Origin: Mucilaginibacter endophyticus
GTDB lineage: Bacteria; Bacteroidota; Bacteroidia; Sphingobacteriales; Sphingobacteriaceae
Reading direction: 5' to 3'
Assembly: GCF_003351025.1 (NCBI RefSeq)
Contig: NZ_QPCG01000004.1
Span: forward strand, 310,001-374,000
DNA: 64,000 bases
Both the position numbers and the translations under genes were made by a program. The notes under the pieces were generated by a model that was given only the letters and a program-made list of their open reading frames with translations, was not told the origin of the DNA and ran no database searches. Positions 33,147-42,894 of the stretch are shown in pieces (the stretch's first letter is position 1; the number at the start of each line of letters is the position of its first letter).

Positions 33147-36140
33147 ATGGAAAAACATTACAGATCTATCTTAAGGCTATGCCACAGATCAGGTAAAACG
33201 ATTTGTCTTTTTATGCTGATGTTCATGGCTACATCAATGGCTTTCGCGCAACAACGTATCATCAGGGGTACCGTTACCGACGAAACCAACTTACCGTTAC
33301 CGGGGGTGGTAGTAACAGTTAAAAGCACAGGCAAAGCTACCCCAACCACAGCAAATGGTATTTATCAGGTTACGGTGAGCGGACCCGATGACGTAATCAA
33401 GTTTACTTTTTTAGGTTCGTTACCTAAAGAGGTTACCATTGGCGACAAAAAAGTAGTTAACGTTACCATGGTAACTGATACCAAACAATTGAAGGATGTT
33501 GTAGTAATTGGCTACGGTACAGCAAGCAGGAAAGACGTAACCGGCGCTATAACATCGGTAAAAGCCGAAGAATTTAACAACGGCGTTTTAACTACTCCTG
33601 CCGAGTTATTGCAAGGCAAGGTAGCAGGTTTAAACATTACCAAAAGTGGCGACCCTAATAAACCACCTGCTGTTATTTTAAGGGGGCCATCAACCCTGCG
33701 CGATGGTGCTGCAATACAGCCTTTTTACGTAATTGACGGTGTTCCGGGTGCTTCTATTGATCTTTTAGCTCCTGCCGACATCGAAAGCATCGACGTACTG
33801 AAAGACGCTTCATCTACCGCTATTTACGGTTCGCGTGCTGCCAACGGCGTAATCATTGTTACAACCAAAAGAACTAAGGCCGGCCAAACCCGCTTAACCT
33901 ACAGCGCTTACGGCGCAGTTGAAAATGTTTCAAAAAACATTGACGTACTTACCGGCGATGAGCTGCGTAAATATTTAACCGATAACGGCGTACCTAAATT
34001 AAGCGCCGCTGACGATGATGGCTCAAATACCAACTGGCAAAAACTGGCCGAAAGAACCGGTTACTCTCAAAACCACAATCTTTCATACGGTGGCGCAGGT
34101 ACCAACTCCGAATATGGCGCAAGCGTAAACTACATGAAAAACAATGGTATTTTAAGAAATACCAGTCTTGAACGTACCATTTACAAAGGCTATATTAACC
34201 AGCGTTTTTTTAACGACCGTTTAAAACTGGGTATTACGCTTACTAACAGCGCTACCAAAAACAACGACATTTTTCAGAGCCAGGTGTTATCAGGTATATT
34301 ATTTTACCTGCCAACAGTAGGCCCTTTTAATGCCGATGGTACTTATAAAGAAAACTACAGCCGTACAGGTAGCGGTCCGTTAAATCCATTGTCATTAATC
34401 AATAACAACTTTATCAAAACTGAAAATAACAAAACCCTTATTAATGGTTTTGCTTCAGTAGATATCTTGAACGGACTGAAATTCACCATATCCGGATCAA
34501 CCCAAAAAGAACAAAATAACGTAAATACCTACTCTACAAGCCAGTCGGGCATATATGTTAACGCAGGTGGTGTGGCCGCACGTAGTGCTTATACCAATAC
34601 CAGCAACGTGTTGGAAGCATATTTTAATTATGATCGCACATTTGGCCAGCATTCATTGAAGTTGTTGGGCGGTTACTCTTATCAGCAGGATCGTAACAAC
34701 GACGGCTTCGGCGTACAAACACAAGGTTTCTCTAACGATTATTTGACCTATAACTTTTTGGCGCTATCAAACCCTACACAGCTGTCACAAATTGTATTTA
34801 ACCCGGCTTATATCTCAACCTTGAGGTTTATCTCGTTTTATGGTCGTGCACAATACCAGTTTGCAGATAAATACCTTTTACAAGCCTCATTAAGAGAAGA
34901 CGGTTCATCTGCATTTGGTATTAACCATCGTCATGGTTATTTCCCTGCGGCTTCTGCCGGTTGGAAAATCACCAACGAGGATTTCATGAAATCTGTCCCG
35001 GTTATCAGCGACTTAAAATTAAGGGCCGGCTACGGTGTATCTGGTAACAGCCTTGGTTTTGATGCCTTTACAGCACAGTTGATTTACGGTGTTCCTCCGG
35101 GCGGTGGTAAATTTTTGAATAATGGTAATATTGTTAACCCAATTGGCCCGGTACGTAACCCTAACCCCGATTTGAAATGGGAAAGTACCGCAACTACCAA
35201 CATCGGTCTGGATTTCGGTATTCTGAACAATCGCATTACCGGTTCGGTTGATTATTATATTAAGAAAACATCCGACCTGATCACCACCCTGCAGGTATCA
35301 ACTACTCAATACTTTTACCAGTATTTAACTGCCAATGTTGGTAAAATGAAAAACAGTGGTATCGAGGTTGTGATTAATGCCGTTCCGGTAAAATCACAGG
35401 CTTTTACATGGCGTACGTCTTTAAACTTCACCCACAATAAAAACATAGTTGAAAGTTTATCACAAGGTGGCCTGGCCCTTCCTTACATTCAAACAGCCCA
35501 GTTAGGTGGCAAAGGTCAGTCAGGCAATTTCAGCCAGATCATCCAGCCGGGTTACGCATTGGGAACTTTTGACCTATGGCACTATACCGGAAAAAACGCC
35601 AATGGTGTTAGTACTTTTGAAAAGGCCGACGGCTCTATAGTAGCAAGCCAGCCACTCACTACCGATCAGTTTATTAAATATGACGCGCAGCCAAAACTTA
35701 TTTACGGCTGGACCAACAGCTTCTTTTACAAAGGCTTTGACTTGAACTTCCTGGTACGTGGTGTTTATGGCAACAAGATCCTGAACGGAACTCTTGCTTC
35801 GTTAAACAACCCGGCTGATGCTAAACTGCAAAACATCCCACGGTTTACTTTAGGCGAATCATTCAAAGATATCAACGCTTATCTGATCTCAGATCGTTTC
35901 CTTGAAAGTGGTTCATACCTGCGTTTGGATAACGCTACATTGGGTTATACTATTAAACCGCACATCCAGGCCATAAAGAGCCTGCGCTTTTATGCATCGG
36001 GCAACAACATTTTCATCATCACAAAATACCGTGGTGTTGACCCCGAAGTTAACATGGGCGGCCTGACCCCAGGTATCGATAACCGCGATTTTTACCCTAA
36101 AACACGCACATTCAGTTTAGGTTTAACCGCATCATTCTAA
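33147..36140 (+). CDS. SusC/RagA-type TonB-dependent outer-membrane receptor
   Basis: A 997-residue SusC-like protein. Signal peptide (ICLFMLMFMATSMAFAQ), a carboxypeptidase-regulatory-like domain (IRGTVTDETNLPLPGVVVTV, about 38-110), the plug with VVVIGYGTASRKDVTGAI and IESIDVLKDASSTAIYGSRA, then a 22-strand beta barrel ending in FSLGLTASF. It lacks the extra N-terminal STN domain of receptors that signal to FecR. It imports a ligand bound by the SusD partner, encoded 24 bp downstream. The phospholipase gene further on hints at a phospho-lipid or inositol-type ligand. Confidence 0.93.
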   Translation: MEKHYRSILRLCHRSGKTICLFMLMFMATSMAFAQQRIIRGTVTDETNLPLPGVVVTVKSTGKATPTTANGIYQVTVSGPDDVIKFTFLGSLPKEVTIGDKKVVNVTMVTDTKQLKDVVVIGYGTASRKDVTGAITSVKAEEFNNGVLTTPAELLQGKVAGLNITKSGDPNKPPAVILRGPSTLRDGAAIQPFYVIDGVPGASIDLLAPADIESIDVLKDASSTAIYGSRAANGVIIVTTKRTKAGQTRLTYSAYGAVENVSKNIDVLTGDELRKYLTDNGVPKLSAADDDGSNTNWQKLAERTGYSQNHNLSYGGAGTNSEYGASVNYMKNNGILRNTSLERTIYKGYINQRFFNDRLKLGITLTNSATKNNDIFQSQVLSGILFYLPTVGPFNADGTYKENYSRTGSGPLNPLSLINNNFIKTENNKTLINGFASVDILNGLKFTISGSTQKEQNNVNTYSTSQSGIYVNAGGVAARSAYTNTSNVLEAYFNYDRTFGQHSLKLLGGYSYQQDRNNDGFGVQTQGFSNDYLTYNFLALSNPTQLSQIVFNPAYISTLRFISFYGRAQYQFADKYLLQASLREDGSSAFGINHRHGYFPAASAGWKITNEDFMKSVPVISDLKLRAGYGVSGNSLGFDAFTAQLIYGVPPGGGKFLNNGNIVNPIGPVRNPNPDLKWESTATTNIGLDFGILNNRITGSVDYYIKKTSDLITTLQVSTTQYFYQYLTANVGKMKNSGIEVVINAVPVKSQAFTWRTSLNFTHNKNIVESLSQGGLALPYIQTAQLGGKGQSGNFSQIIQPGYALGTFDLWHYTGKNANGVSTFEKADGSIVASQPLTTDQFIKYDAQPKLIYGWTNSFFYKGFDLNFLVRGVYGNKILNGTLASLNNPADAKLQNIPRFTLGESFKDINAYLISDRFLESGSYLRLDNATLGYTIKPHIQAIKSLRFYASGNNIFIITKYRGVDPEVNMGGLTPGIDNRDFYPKTRTFSLGLTASF

Positions 36141-36164
36141 ACAAAACCATCAGAAAGAAAAGAG

Positions 36165-37793
36165 ATGAAAAAGATATTTATAGCATGTACAGCTTTCGCC
36201 ACCATGATTGGCACATATTCATGTACAAAACTAAATGTACCTGTTGAATCACAGTACGTACAATCAAACTTTCCATCAACCGACGCGGATTACACCGCAT
36301 TGCTGGGCAGTATTTATTCCAACCTTTCGTCAAGCTATGCTGTACCTTACTGGCGCATGCAAGATATGTCTACAGATGAGGCTATCCTACCCGCCCGCGA
36401 TGGTAACTTTGACGATGGCGGCCAGTACCGTCAGCTACACTATCACACCTGGACCTTTGACCACCCTAACGTTATAGGCGTATGGCAGTGGGGCTTTGGC
36501 GGTATTAATAGCTGTAACCGTATCATGAGCGTTATCAATAACTCCTCATCATCGGCAGCAAAAAAAGCCTCGTCAATTGCAGAGGTTAAGGCCATGCGCG
36601 CACTTTACCTTTATTTCATGATGGACCTTTATGGTAACGTGCCAATCATTACCGATTTCCCGGTAACAACACAACCTGCAACCCAGCCGCGTGCTAAAGT
36701 GTATGAGTTTATAGAGAGCGAACTTAAATCTGTTTTACCTTTATTACCAGCCAAAAGCAACAACTCGGCAACTAACGTAGCGCAGTACGGTCGCCCAACT
36801 AAAGGCATGGTGTTTGCCCTACTTGCCAAAATGTACCTTAACTCGGGCGTTTATACCGGCACCACCCGTTACCAGGAAACCGTTACCATGTGCGATAGTG
36901 TACAGGCCAACACCAACTATTTCCTGGATGCCAAATTCCGCGACATATTTTTGCCAACAAACGGTCCGCAAATCAATGAAACTGTTTTCGCGGTTCCTTA
37001 TGACCAGCAGATTCCGGGCAACCAATTTACCCGTTTTGGTTTCTTCTACTACCTGGTTAACGCGTATGGCTTTAACGTAGGTTTGAGTATTGCCATGAGC
37101 ACTACGCCTGAGTTTTATAACCGTTTCAACATTCCGGGCGATGATCGTACCAAAACCTGGCTGGCCGGTCCGCAATATTATCCTGATGGCAATGGCGGCT
37201 TTACCAATCAACCCGTGTATTTTCCGACAGGAACCGCAACAGTTCCGCCAAATACACAAATCAACATCATCCCAACTTTAACCTTAACCGGTTCAAAACC
37301 GATGGACCTTGGTAACGATGTGTTGACTTCACAATCAGAAGGTGTGCGTTCAATTAAATACTATCCTGATATTAATATCATTCAGGCAACCCGTTTAAAC
37401 AGTAACGACGTACCGGTATTCCGTTTGGCTGACATTTACCTGATGAAAGCCGAAGCTATTTTACGTGGCGCCGCGCCTACAACTATCAATGGCGACGCGC
37501 AAACTCCGCTTACTTTGGTAAACAAACTGCGTACCCGCGCCCACGCGCAGGCCGCCACCTCAATTGACCTTGATGGTTTATTGGACGAGCGTGCACGTGA
37601 ACTTTCATGGGAAGCATGGCGTCGTAATGACCTGATCCGTTACGGTTTATTCGAGAAAGAATATCCGCTACCGGTTATGGGGGGCAAAACCGATGATCTG
37701 AAAATGAACACCGACCCAACCCGCAGGTTATATCCAATTCCATCAACCGAGTTAAAAACCAACCCTAACCTTAAACAAAACCCGGGTTATTAA
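36165..37793 (+). CDS. SusD/RagB-type outer-membrane lipoprotein
   Basis: A 542-residue SusD-like lipoprotein with lipobox IGTYSC (Cys20). The family's helical TPR core is seen in YTALLGSIYSNLSSSYAVPY and AKMYLNSGVYTGTTRYQETV; the C-terminal segment ERARELSWEAWRRNDLIRYG and YPIPSTELKTNPNLKQNPGY is the standard end. It caps the SusC barrel and binds the ligand at the surface. A terminator-like hairpin follows it. Confidence 0.93.
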   Translation: MKKIFIACTAFATMIGTYSCTKLNVPVESQYVQSNFPSTDADYTALLGSIYSNLSSSYAVPYWRMQDMSTDEAILPARDGNFDDGGQYRQLHYHTWTFDHPNVIGVWQWGFGGINSCNRIMSVINNSSSSAAKKASSIAEVKAMRALYLYFMMDLYGNVPIITDFPVTTQPATQPRAKVYEFIESELKSVLPLLPAKSNNSATNVAQYGRPTKGMVFALLAKMYLNSGVYTGTTRYQETVTMCDSVQANTNYFLDAKFRDIFLPTNGPQINETVFAVPYDQQIPGNQFTRFGFFYYLVNAYGFNVGLSIAMSTTPEFYNRFNIPGDDRTKTWLAGPQYYPDGNGGFTNQPVYFPTGTATVPPNTQINIIPTLTLTGSKPMDLGNDVLTSQSEGVRSIKYYPDINIIQATRLNSNDVPVFRLADIYLMKAEAILRGAAPTTINGDAQTPLTLVNKLRTRAHAQAATSIDLDGLLDERARELSWEAWRRNDLIRYGLFEKEYPLPVMGGKTDDLKMNTDPTRRLYPIPSTELKTNPNLKQNPGY

Positions 37794-37810
37794 TCATCAA
37801 CATTTTTTAT

Positions 37811-37842
37811 AAAGCGCAAAAGAGAATCCTTTTGCGCTTTAT
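37811..37842 (+). terminator. Hairpin between SusD and phospholipase genes
   Basis: A 12-bp stem (AAAGCGCAAAAG and complement) with a 6-base loop and an AT-rich end (TTTATTTC). It may be a terminator or only reduce expression of the phospholipase gene that starts 30 bp later. Confidence 0.65.
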
Positions 37843-37871
37843 TTCGTTAAACCAATAATATATCTCCCAAA

Positions 37872-38966
37872 ATGAAATTTACAGGCGGATTAATCGCAGG
37901 CATTGTTCTTTCAGCATCAGCGTTATTGAACAACCCCGACGATCAGAAAATGAACCACTTCCAGGTAATAGGATCGCACAACAGCTACAAACAGGCTATT
38001 AACCCCAAGCTGTTCCGCTTTTTACAGCAGCGCGATTCGGTTGGCATGAGCAAGATAGATTATGAGCACATCAGCCTTAGCGATCAACTTAACTTAGGTT
38101 TGAACGCTTTGGAGATTGATGTTTATGCCGATACCAAAGGAGGCAAATACGCTCATCCAAAAGGGTTAGACTGGGTACCGGGCCAACCAGCATTTGACAC
38201 CCAGGGCGTAATGAAGGAGCCTGGCTTTAAGGTTTTCCATATCGAGGATATCGACTTCCGCAGCAATTGCGCCACTTTTAAGCTTTGCCTGCAGGAGTTG
38301 AAAAAATGGAGCGATGAGCATCCGGACCATAACCCCATCTATATTACCATGAACGCCAAGGACGAGGCTTCCGACAAGCCCGGATTTACTGTTCCTGAAA
38401 AATTTACCGCTCAAACCTTTGCCGATTTAGACAAAGAAATTTTGACCTACCTTGGCAAACAGTATTTAATTACTCCTGATGATGTGCGCGGCTCATACAA
38501 AACCCTTGAAGCCGCAGTACTGCACAATAACTGGCCAACACTAAAAGCAGCCAAAGGCAAATTTATCTTTATCCTTGATGAAAAAGGCGAAAAAAGAGCG
38601 ACTTACATAGCCGGTCATCCTTCATTAAAAGGCCGTGTATTATTTGCCGACGCGTTGCCCGGAACACCGGAAGCTGCTATCCACATCATGAACGATGCTA
38701 AAAAAGATCTGGCAGCCATTCAAAAACTGGTGAAGAAAGGTTACATCATCCGTACCCGTGCCGATTCTGATACCCAGGAAGCCCGTGCCAATGACATGAG
38801 CTCATTTGAAGCGGCGCAAAAATCAGGCGCGCAGATCATCAGTACCGATTATTATAAAAAAAGCACCCATTTTAATTCTGATTACGTGATCAGCTTTAAT
38901 GGCGGTACTTATTTTAAACCCGATCCATTGTTTCAAAACGGATCGCAAGGTTCTGTTGGAAATTAA
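37872..38966 (+). CDS. Ca2+-dependent phosphoinositide-specific phospholipase C-like enzyme
   Basis: A 364-residue PLC-like phosphodiesterase with a short N-terminal hydrophobic segment that may be a signal. The two-His PI-PLC signature is present: FQVIGSHNSY with His36, LNALEIDVYAD with Glu81 and Asp83 as metal ligands, and FKVFHIEDIDF for the second His. Related enzymes cut phosphatidylinositol-type lipids or their glycans to free inositol phosphates. It lies after SusC/SusD and before a bidirectional terminator, so it may process the ligand that this pair imports. Confidence 0.86.
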   Translation: MKFTGGLIAGIVLSASALLNNPDDQKMNHFQVIGSHNSYKQAINPKLFRFLQQRDSVGMSKIDYEHISLSDQLNLGLNALEIDVYADTKGGKYAHPKGLDWVPGQPAFDTQGVMKEPGFKVFHIEDIDFRSNCATFKLCLQELKKWSDEHPDHNPIYITMNAKDEASDKPGFTVPEKFTAQTFADLDKEILTYLGKQYLITPDDVRGSYKTLEAAVLHNNWPTLKAAKGKFIFILDEKGEKRATYIAGHPSLKGRVLFADALPGTPEAAIHIMNDAKKDLAAIQKLVKKGYIIRTRADSDTQEARANDMSSFEAAQKSGAQIISTDYYKKSTHFNSDYVISFNGGTYFKPDPLFQNGSQGSVGN

Positions 38967-38975
38967 TCCATACAA

Positions 38976-39025
38976 ACACAAAAAGAGAAGGCCTGTAATT
39001 GATTACAGGCCTTCTCTTTTTGTGT
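38976..39025. terminator. Bidirectional terminator
   Basis: A perfect 24-bp stem (38976-38999 and 39002-39025) that starts ACACAAAAAGAGAAGGCC, between the phospholipase gene and the convergent DUF4242 gene. Confidence 0.88.
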
Positions 39026-39029
39026 GAGA

Positions 39030-39311
39030 TTAAACTGTAACGGTACTTGTTGTGGGGTCGATCACGGCTTTCACTTCGGCAATACTGGTTACCGGGAAGC
39101 CGCCTTTCATGGCGTGTTCGCGAATAACCTCTTCGCTTTCGGCAATGTGGATGCAATAGATCTTATCGGCAGTAACAAACGATTGGATCCAGTGATATGG
39201 CTTGCCCAGGTCATTTACAACCGAACATGATGTTTGTGAAATAGCCTGTAATTCTTCGGGCGAAAGGTTGCCCGCGCCAGGCAAGTCCCGTTCAATAACA
39301 AATTTTTTCAT
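39030..39311 (-). CDS. DUF4242-family protein
   Basis: Start taken at the ATG at 39311, giving a 93-residue protein beginning MKKFVIERDLPGAGNLSPEE; a start 14 codons upstream adds a non-conserved tail. The opening and the central HWIQSFVTADKIYCIHIAES are typical of DUF4242, small ferredoxin-like-fold proteins of unproven function that have been linked with nickel binding. Monocistronic. Confidence 0.82.
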   Translation of the reverse strand: MKKFVIERDLPGAGNLSPEELQAISQTSCSVVNDLGKPYHWIQSFVTADKIYCIHIAESEEVIREHAMKGGFPVTSIAEVKAVIDPTTSTVTV

Positions 39312-39538
39312 GACACATAATTTAAGGGTTACTATTGATTGTTGGTTTAGCAAATAAACGGCGATATATTCCTTACAGATAATGTTTAAGGACTACCTGA
39401 GGTATAATCAACAACTCACCGAAAAACTAATTGGGGCAGGACGTAATACTATTTAAAAATAAATATTAGTTTCTTAGCAATCAAGCCATTAAAAAAGATT
39501 AAGCTACCAAGAGCACAGGCAATAATGATGTACAATTA

Positions 39539-40120
39539 TTACCGCTGGTATCGCCGCCACACCTGCAGCCATTTTTTATTATTAGGATAATGCCTGTGTT
39601 TGGTCATGTTGTTGAACAACAAGGCTATCAGCAACAGGATCATTGCACCTGAAAACACGGGGCTAAATACATACATATAACCCAGCGCTTTTATTTTTTC
39701 AGAGCCGATGTTGGCTATCAAAGCTGTGGCCCCGCCCGGCGGATGAAGGGTTTTGGTAATTTGCATCAATACTATTGATATCGACACTGAAAGTGCTGCG
39801 GCCAGCCATAATTCGTTAGGAACGAGTTTGTGTATCGTAACACCAACCAGGGCACAAAGCACGTGCCCGCCTACCAGGTTGCGTGGCTGTGCCAGCGGAC
39901 TATTAATCACGCCATAAATCAATACCGAAGAAGCCCCAAACGAACCGATCAGGAAAAGGTTATCTGAAGCAGTAAAGTATTTGCTGTTTAGCAAGCCAAT
40001 TAGCGCAATGCCCGAAAACGAGCTGATAAATGTCCAGAAGTGTTCTCTGAAGTCAACTAAAGTTTCTTTATAAACAATGTACTTTGCTGCGCGTATGTGC
40101 CTGTGTATCCTTCTTCTCAT
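39539..40120 (-). CDS. HPP-family integral membrane protein
   Basis: A 193-residue protein with four hydrophobic segments and the HPP signature ITKTLHPPGGATALIANIG near residues 127-145, with QPRNLVGGHV before it. HPP proteins were linked to nitrite transport in plants and cyanobacteria, but the bacterial members are mostly untested. It is downstream of an antiporter gene, separated by a hairpin array. Confidence 0.83.
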   Translation of the reverse strand: MRRRIHRHIRAAKYIVYKETLVDFREHFWTFISSFSGIALIGLLNSKYFTASDNLFLIGSFGASSVLIYGVINSPLAQPRNLVGGHVLCALVGVTIHKLVPNELWLAAALSVSISIVLMQITKTLHPPGGATALIANIGSEKIKALGYMYVFSPVFSGAMILLLIALLFNNMTKHRHYPNNKKWLQVWRRYQR

Positions 40121-40162
40121 ATTATCATCGGTTTTAGCCGATAGTTTGTTCTTCTTATTTTA

Positions 40163-40298
40163 AAACAGGCAGTTCTTTAGCCTGTTTAATGTGCTGTCCG
40201 AAGTCTGTGACTTCTGACGACTATGCTTGTAGTCTTTGACTACATGTAGTTACAAACTACATCCATAGCTAATTCGAAGTCAGAGACTTCGAATTAGC
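40163..40298. repeat. Cluster of five small hairpins
   Basis: After a first hairpin (40163-40187, AAACAGGC and complement; may be the antiporter terminator), four more hairpins lie at 40200-40214, 40228-40244, 40244-40262 and 40268-40298. All four have three-base loops and a common arm pattern AGTY-NNN-RACT; the last has a 14-bp stem. No gene is present in this 194-bp gap. Confidence 0.65.
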
Positions 40299-40314
40299 AG
40301 TATCTGCAACGATT

Positions 40315-41568
40315 TTAACCAATACTTGATTCTTCTTCTGTTAAAACGGGCGGTTCTTCCAAACGTTTAACCAATTTCTTACCGGCATGCTCGGTAGCAA
40401 ATGAAGCTACCACACAGGTCACCAGGATCAGGATAATAGTGCCGTTCAAAATATTATCGTCTATGATCTGTGCCTTAAAGCCAACCAGTATAATGGCCAG
40501 TGTAGCGGCGGCATGGGCACTGCTTAGGCCAAATATTAGCGTACGCTGTGTCGCCGAATATTTGAATATTTTTTGGGTGGATAGCGCCGCCAGCCATTTC
40601 CCTAACAAAGCGCCAAGCGTAAGGCTCAGGGCCACAATAGTAGCTTGCGGACCACGAGTAAGCACCCGCAGATCAACCAGCATGCCCACGCTGATGAGGA
40701 AGAATGGAATAAATATGGCATTACCTACAAAATCAATCCGGTGCATTAATGGCTGCGATTGCTGTACAGCCTTGTTCAGCGCCAGCCCGGCCACAAAGGC
40801 CCCGATAATGGGTTCAACCCCGGCAAGCTGCGAAAGAAAGGCCGACAGAAACACGATGAACAGCACAAATACATAAGGCAATGTTTTGCTGTCGCGATAG
40901 CGGTTAAAGAACCAACGCGCCAGTGGCGGTATCAGCACAAACATGATAAAGGCGAAAATCGACAGCGAGATCATCAGCTGCAGCCAGAAGCTGAAACCCA
41001 GCCCGCCATTTTTAGCACCCATAATTACCGGCAATAATATTAGTACGGCGGTATCGGTGAGGATAGTACCGCCAACGCTAATGGCCACGGCCTCATTTTT
41101 AGCCATACCATATTTGCTCACAATAGGATAAGCCACCAGCGTATGCGTAGCAAACATACTCGCTGTTAATGCCGATGTTATCAGCGGATAACCCAGCAGG
41201 TAATAACATATCGGGAAGCCAATAAGTATAGGAATACAAAAAGTAAAAAAGCCGAATACCAGGCTGCGATGTTTCTTCTGTTTAAACTCATTCAGGTCAA
41301 GCTCAACACCCGCTATGAACATGATATACAATAAGCCAATGGTAGAGAACAGGTCAATTGCCGAATTTTTCTTGAGCAGGTTTAACCCATGCGGACCAAC
41401 AGCTATCCCAGCCAAAATAAAACCCACTATGCCCGGAAACCTGAACTTGCCCATAATAATAGGAGCAAGTAAAATGATCAAAAGTATCAGCGAGAAAACG
41501 AGTACCGGGTTACTAAACGGCAATTCAAACTGCTGCGTTAACCGGCCCAGGATATCGGCATTATGCAT
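40315..41568 (-). CDS. Cation:proton antiporter (CPA2/Kef-type)
   Basis: A 417-residue membrane protein with about 12 segments and the motifs of CPA2 exchangers: GFILAGIAVGPHGLNLLKK near the start, VAISVGGTILTDTAVLILLP (the Asp in the sixth helix region), and PIIGAFVAGLALNK. No C-terminal TrkA domain is present, so it is a short GerN/KefB-like form. It begins 24 bp after the stop of the acyl-ligase gene, so it may be read through from the pigment operon and could affect the membrane energy available to its exporter. Confidence 0.86.
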   Translation of the reverse strand: MHNADILGRLTQQFELPFSNPVLVFSLILLIILLAPIIMGKFRFPGIVGFILAGIAVGPHGLNLLKKNSAIDLFSTIGLLYIMFIAGVELDLNEFKQKKHRSLVFGFFTFCIPILIGFPICYYLLGYPLITSALTASMFATHTLVAYPIVSKYGMAKNEAVAISVGGTILTDTAVLILLPVIMGAKNGGLGFSFWLQLMISLSIFAFIMFVLIPPLARWFFNRYRDSKTLPYVFVLFIVFLSAFLSQLAGVEPIIGAFVAGLALNKAVQQSQPLMHRIDFVGNAIFIPFFLISVGMLVDLRVLTRGPQATIVALSLTLGALLGKWLAALSTQKIFKYSATQRTLIFGLSSAHAAATLAIILVGFKAQIIDDNILNGTIILILVTCVVASFATEHAGKKLVKRLEEPPVLTEEESSIG

Positions 41569-41592
41569 GCCGCAAAGTTAGCACATAATCAC

Positions 41593-42894
41593 TTACTTTC
41601 TTTTATCGATGAATTTAACCGGCTTACGTACCGCCTCAGGGAATTGTAATTTCTGCATTTCATCGTGTTTTAAATAAGTGATGTGCGGGCTCACCCTCAG
41701 TCGGGCCTGTAAATTTGCACGGATCTTCCGGTCGCACTCATCGGTGTAGTTTAGTGGCAACAGATGCAGTAGCACTTCATCCATTCCTATTTCGTTAGAG
41801 TATACTTCGGCTACAAAATCTTTGATCTCTTCCATACCATTCAGCAGATCGAACAATGCCGGCGGGTAAAGGGTTGTCCCTTTAAATTTGATCATTTGTT
41901 TTTTACGACCAACGATGGATGACAGCCTGATGCTTGTACGACCGCAGGTACAGGGCTCGTCAAAATAATGGCAGATGTCGCCGGTTTTGTACCGCAATAA
42001 CGGCATACCCTCTACGCCGAGCGTGGTAATTGTTACCTCGCCTGATTCGCCGGGAGCAACCGGGTTATTACCCTCGTCCAATACCTCCACTATCAGTAGT
42101 TCGGGTTGGTGATGTCCGCCCCTGCCCTCGCCGCACTCGGTAAAGGCGGTTTGCATTTCTGTAGAGGCATAAGTTGAATACAATTTGATATTCCAGGCCT
42201 CGGTTATTTTTTGGCCGAGGATATTCAGGCTAAAATCGGTATTGCGGATATTTTCACCAATACAAACCGCCTTTTTAACCGACGAAGCATTGATATCGAT
42301 ATTGTGCTCCTGCGCAAACTGGATCAGCTTTAAAATAAACGATGGTACGGCTACAATAGCCGTAGGCTTTAGCCTTAAAATAGTTTCCCACTGCAATGAG
42401 GGCACGCCCGGCCCCAGCCTTATAATACCGGCCCCTATCTTGCGAATGCCCGAATAATAAGCCATGCCGGCCATAAACTGCCTGTCGAGCGTAAGCATCA
42501 GTTGGTACAAATCGGCAGGCGAACCATCGGCACAGGTAAAAGAATTATACTCGTTGTATGCCAGTCGCTCTAAGTCATTTTCAGTAAGTGCTATAGTTAC
42601 CGGGCTACCCAGCGTACCTGATGTAGAACTGTACTCAATGATCCTCCCTTTATCCACGCATAAAAAATCATCATTGCGTTTTTGCAGGTCCTCTTTAGTG
42701 GTAGTCGGTATCAACCGCAGATCATCAAGCGTTTTGATCTGGCTGATATCGATATGATGTTTGGCAAAAAGGTCTTTATAAAACGGAGAGTTGAGGCTGA
42801 GGTAAGCCAGCAATTCCTGCAATTTTTGCTCTTGTATTTCAACAACCTCGTGCTTAGGTTGGTATGCTAATGATTTAGGTGGATATGCTATCAC
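41593..42894 (-). CDS. Phenylacetate-CoA ligase-like adenylating enzyme of the pigment cluster
   Basis: A 433-residue ANL-superfamily enzyme of the phenylacetate-CoA ligase type: YSSTSGTLGSPVTIALTEND is the phosphate-binding loop, LYSTYASTEMQTAF the adenine-binding motif, and LLRYKTGDICHYFDEPCTCG the Asp motif with a zinc-like Cys pair. In aryl-polyene and flexirubin clusters this enzyme activates the (hydroxy)cinnamate starter made by the ammonia lyase and transfers it to an acyl carrier protein. The ATG overlaps the stop of acpS by 4 bases. Confidence 0.85.
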   Translation of the reverse strand: MIAYPPKSLAYQPKHEVVEIQEQKLQELLAYLSLNSPFYKDLFAKHHIDISQIKTLDDLRLIPTTTKEDLQKRNDDFLCVDKGRIIEYSSTSGTLGSPVTIALTENDLERLAYNEYNSFTCADGSPADLYQLMLTLDRQFMAGMAYYSGIRKIGAGIIRLGPGVPSLQWETILRLKPTAIVAVPSFILKLIQFAQEHNIDINASSVKKAVCIGENIRNTDFSLNILGQKITEAWNIKLYSTYASTEMQTAFTECGEGRGGHHQPELLIVEVLDEGNNPVAPGESGEVTITTLGVEGMPLLRYKTGDICHYFDEPCTCGRTSIRLSSIVGRKKQMIKFKGTTLYPPALFDLLNGMEEIKDFVAEVYSNEIGMDEVLLHLLPLNYTDECDRKIRANLQARLRVSPHITYLKHDEMQKLQFPEAVRKPVKFIDKRK

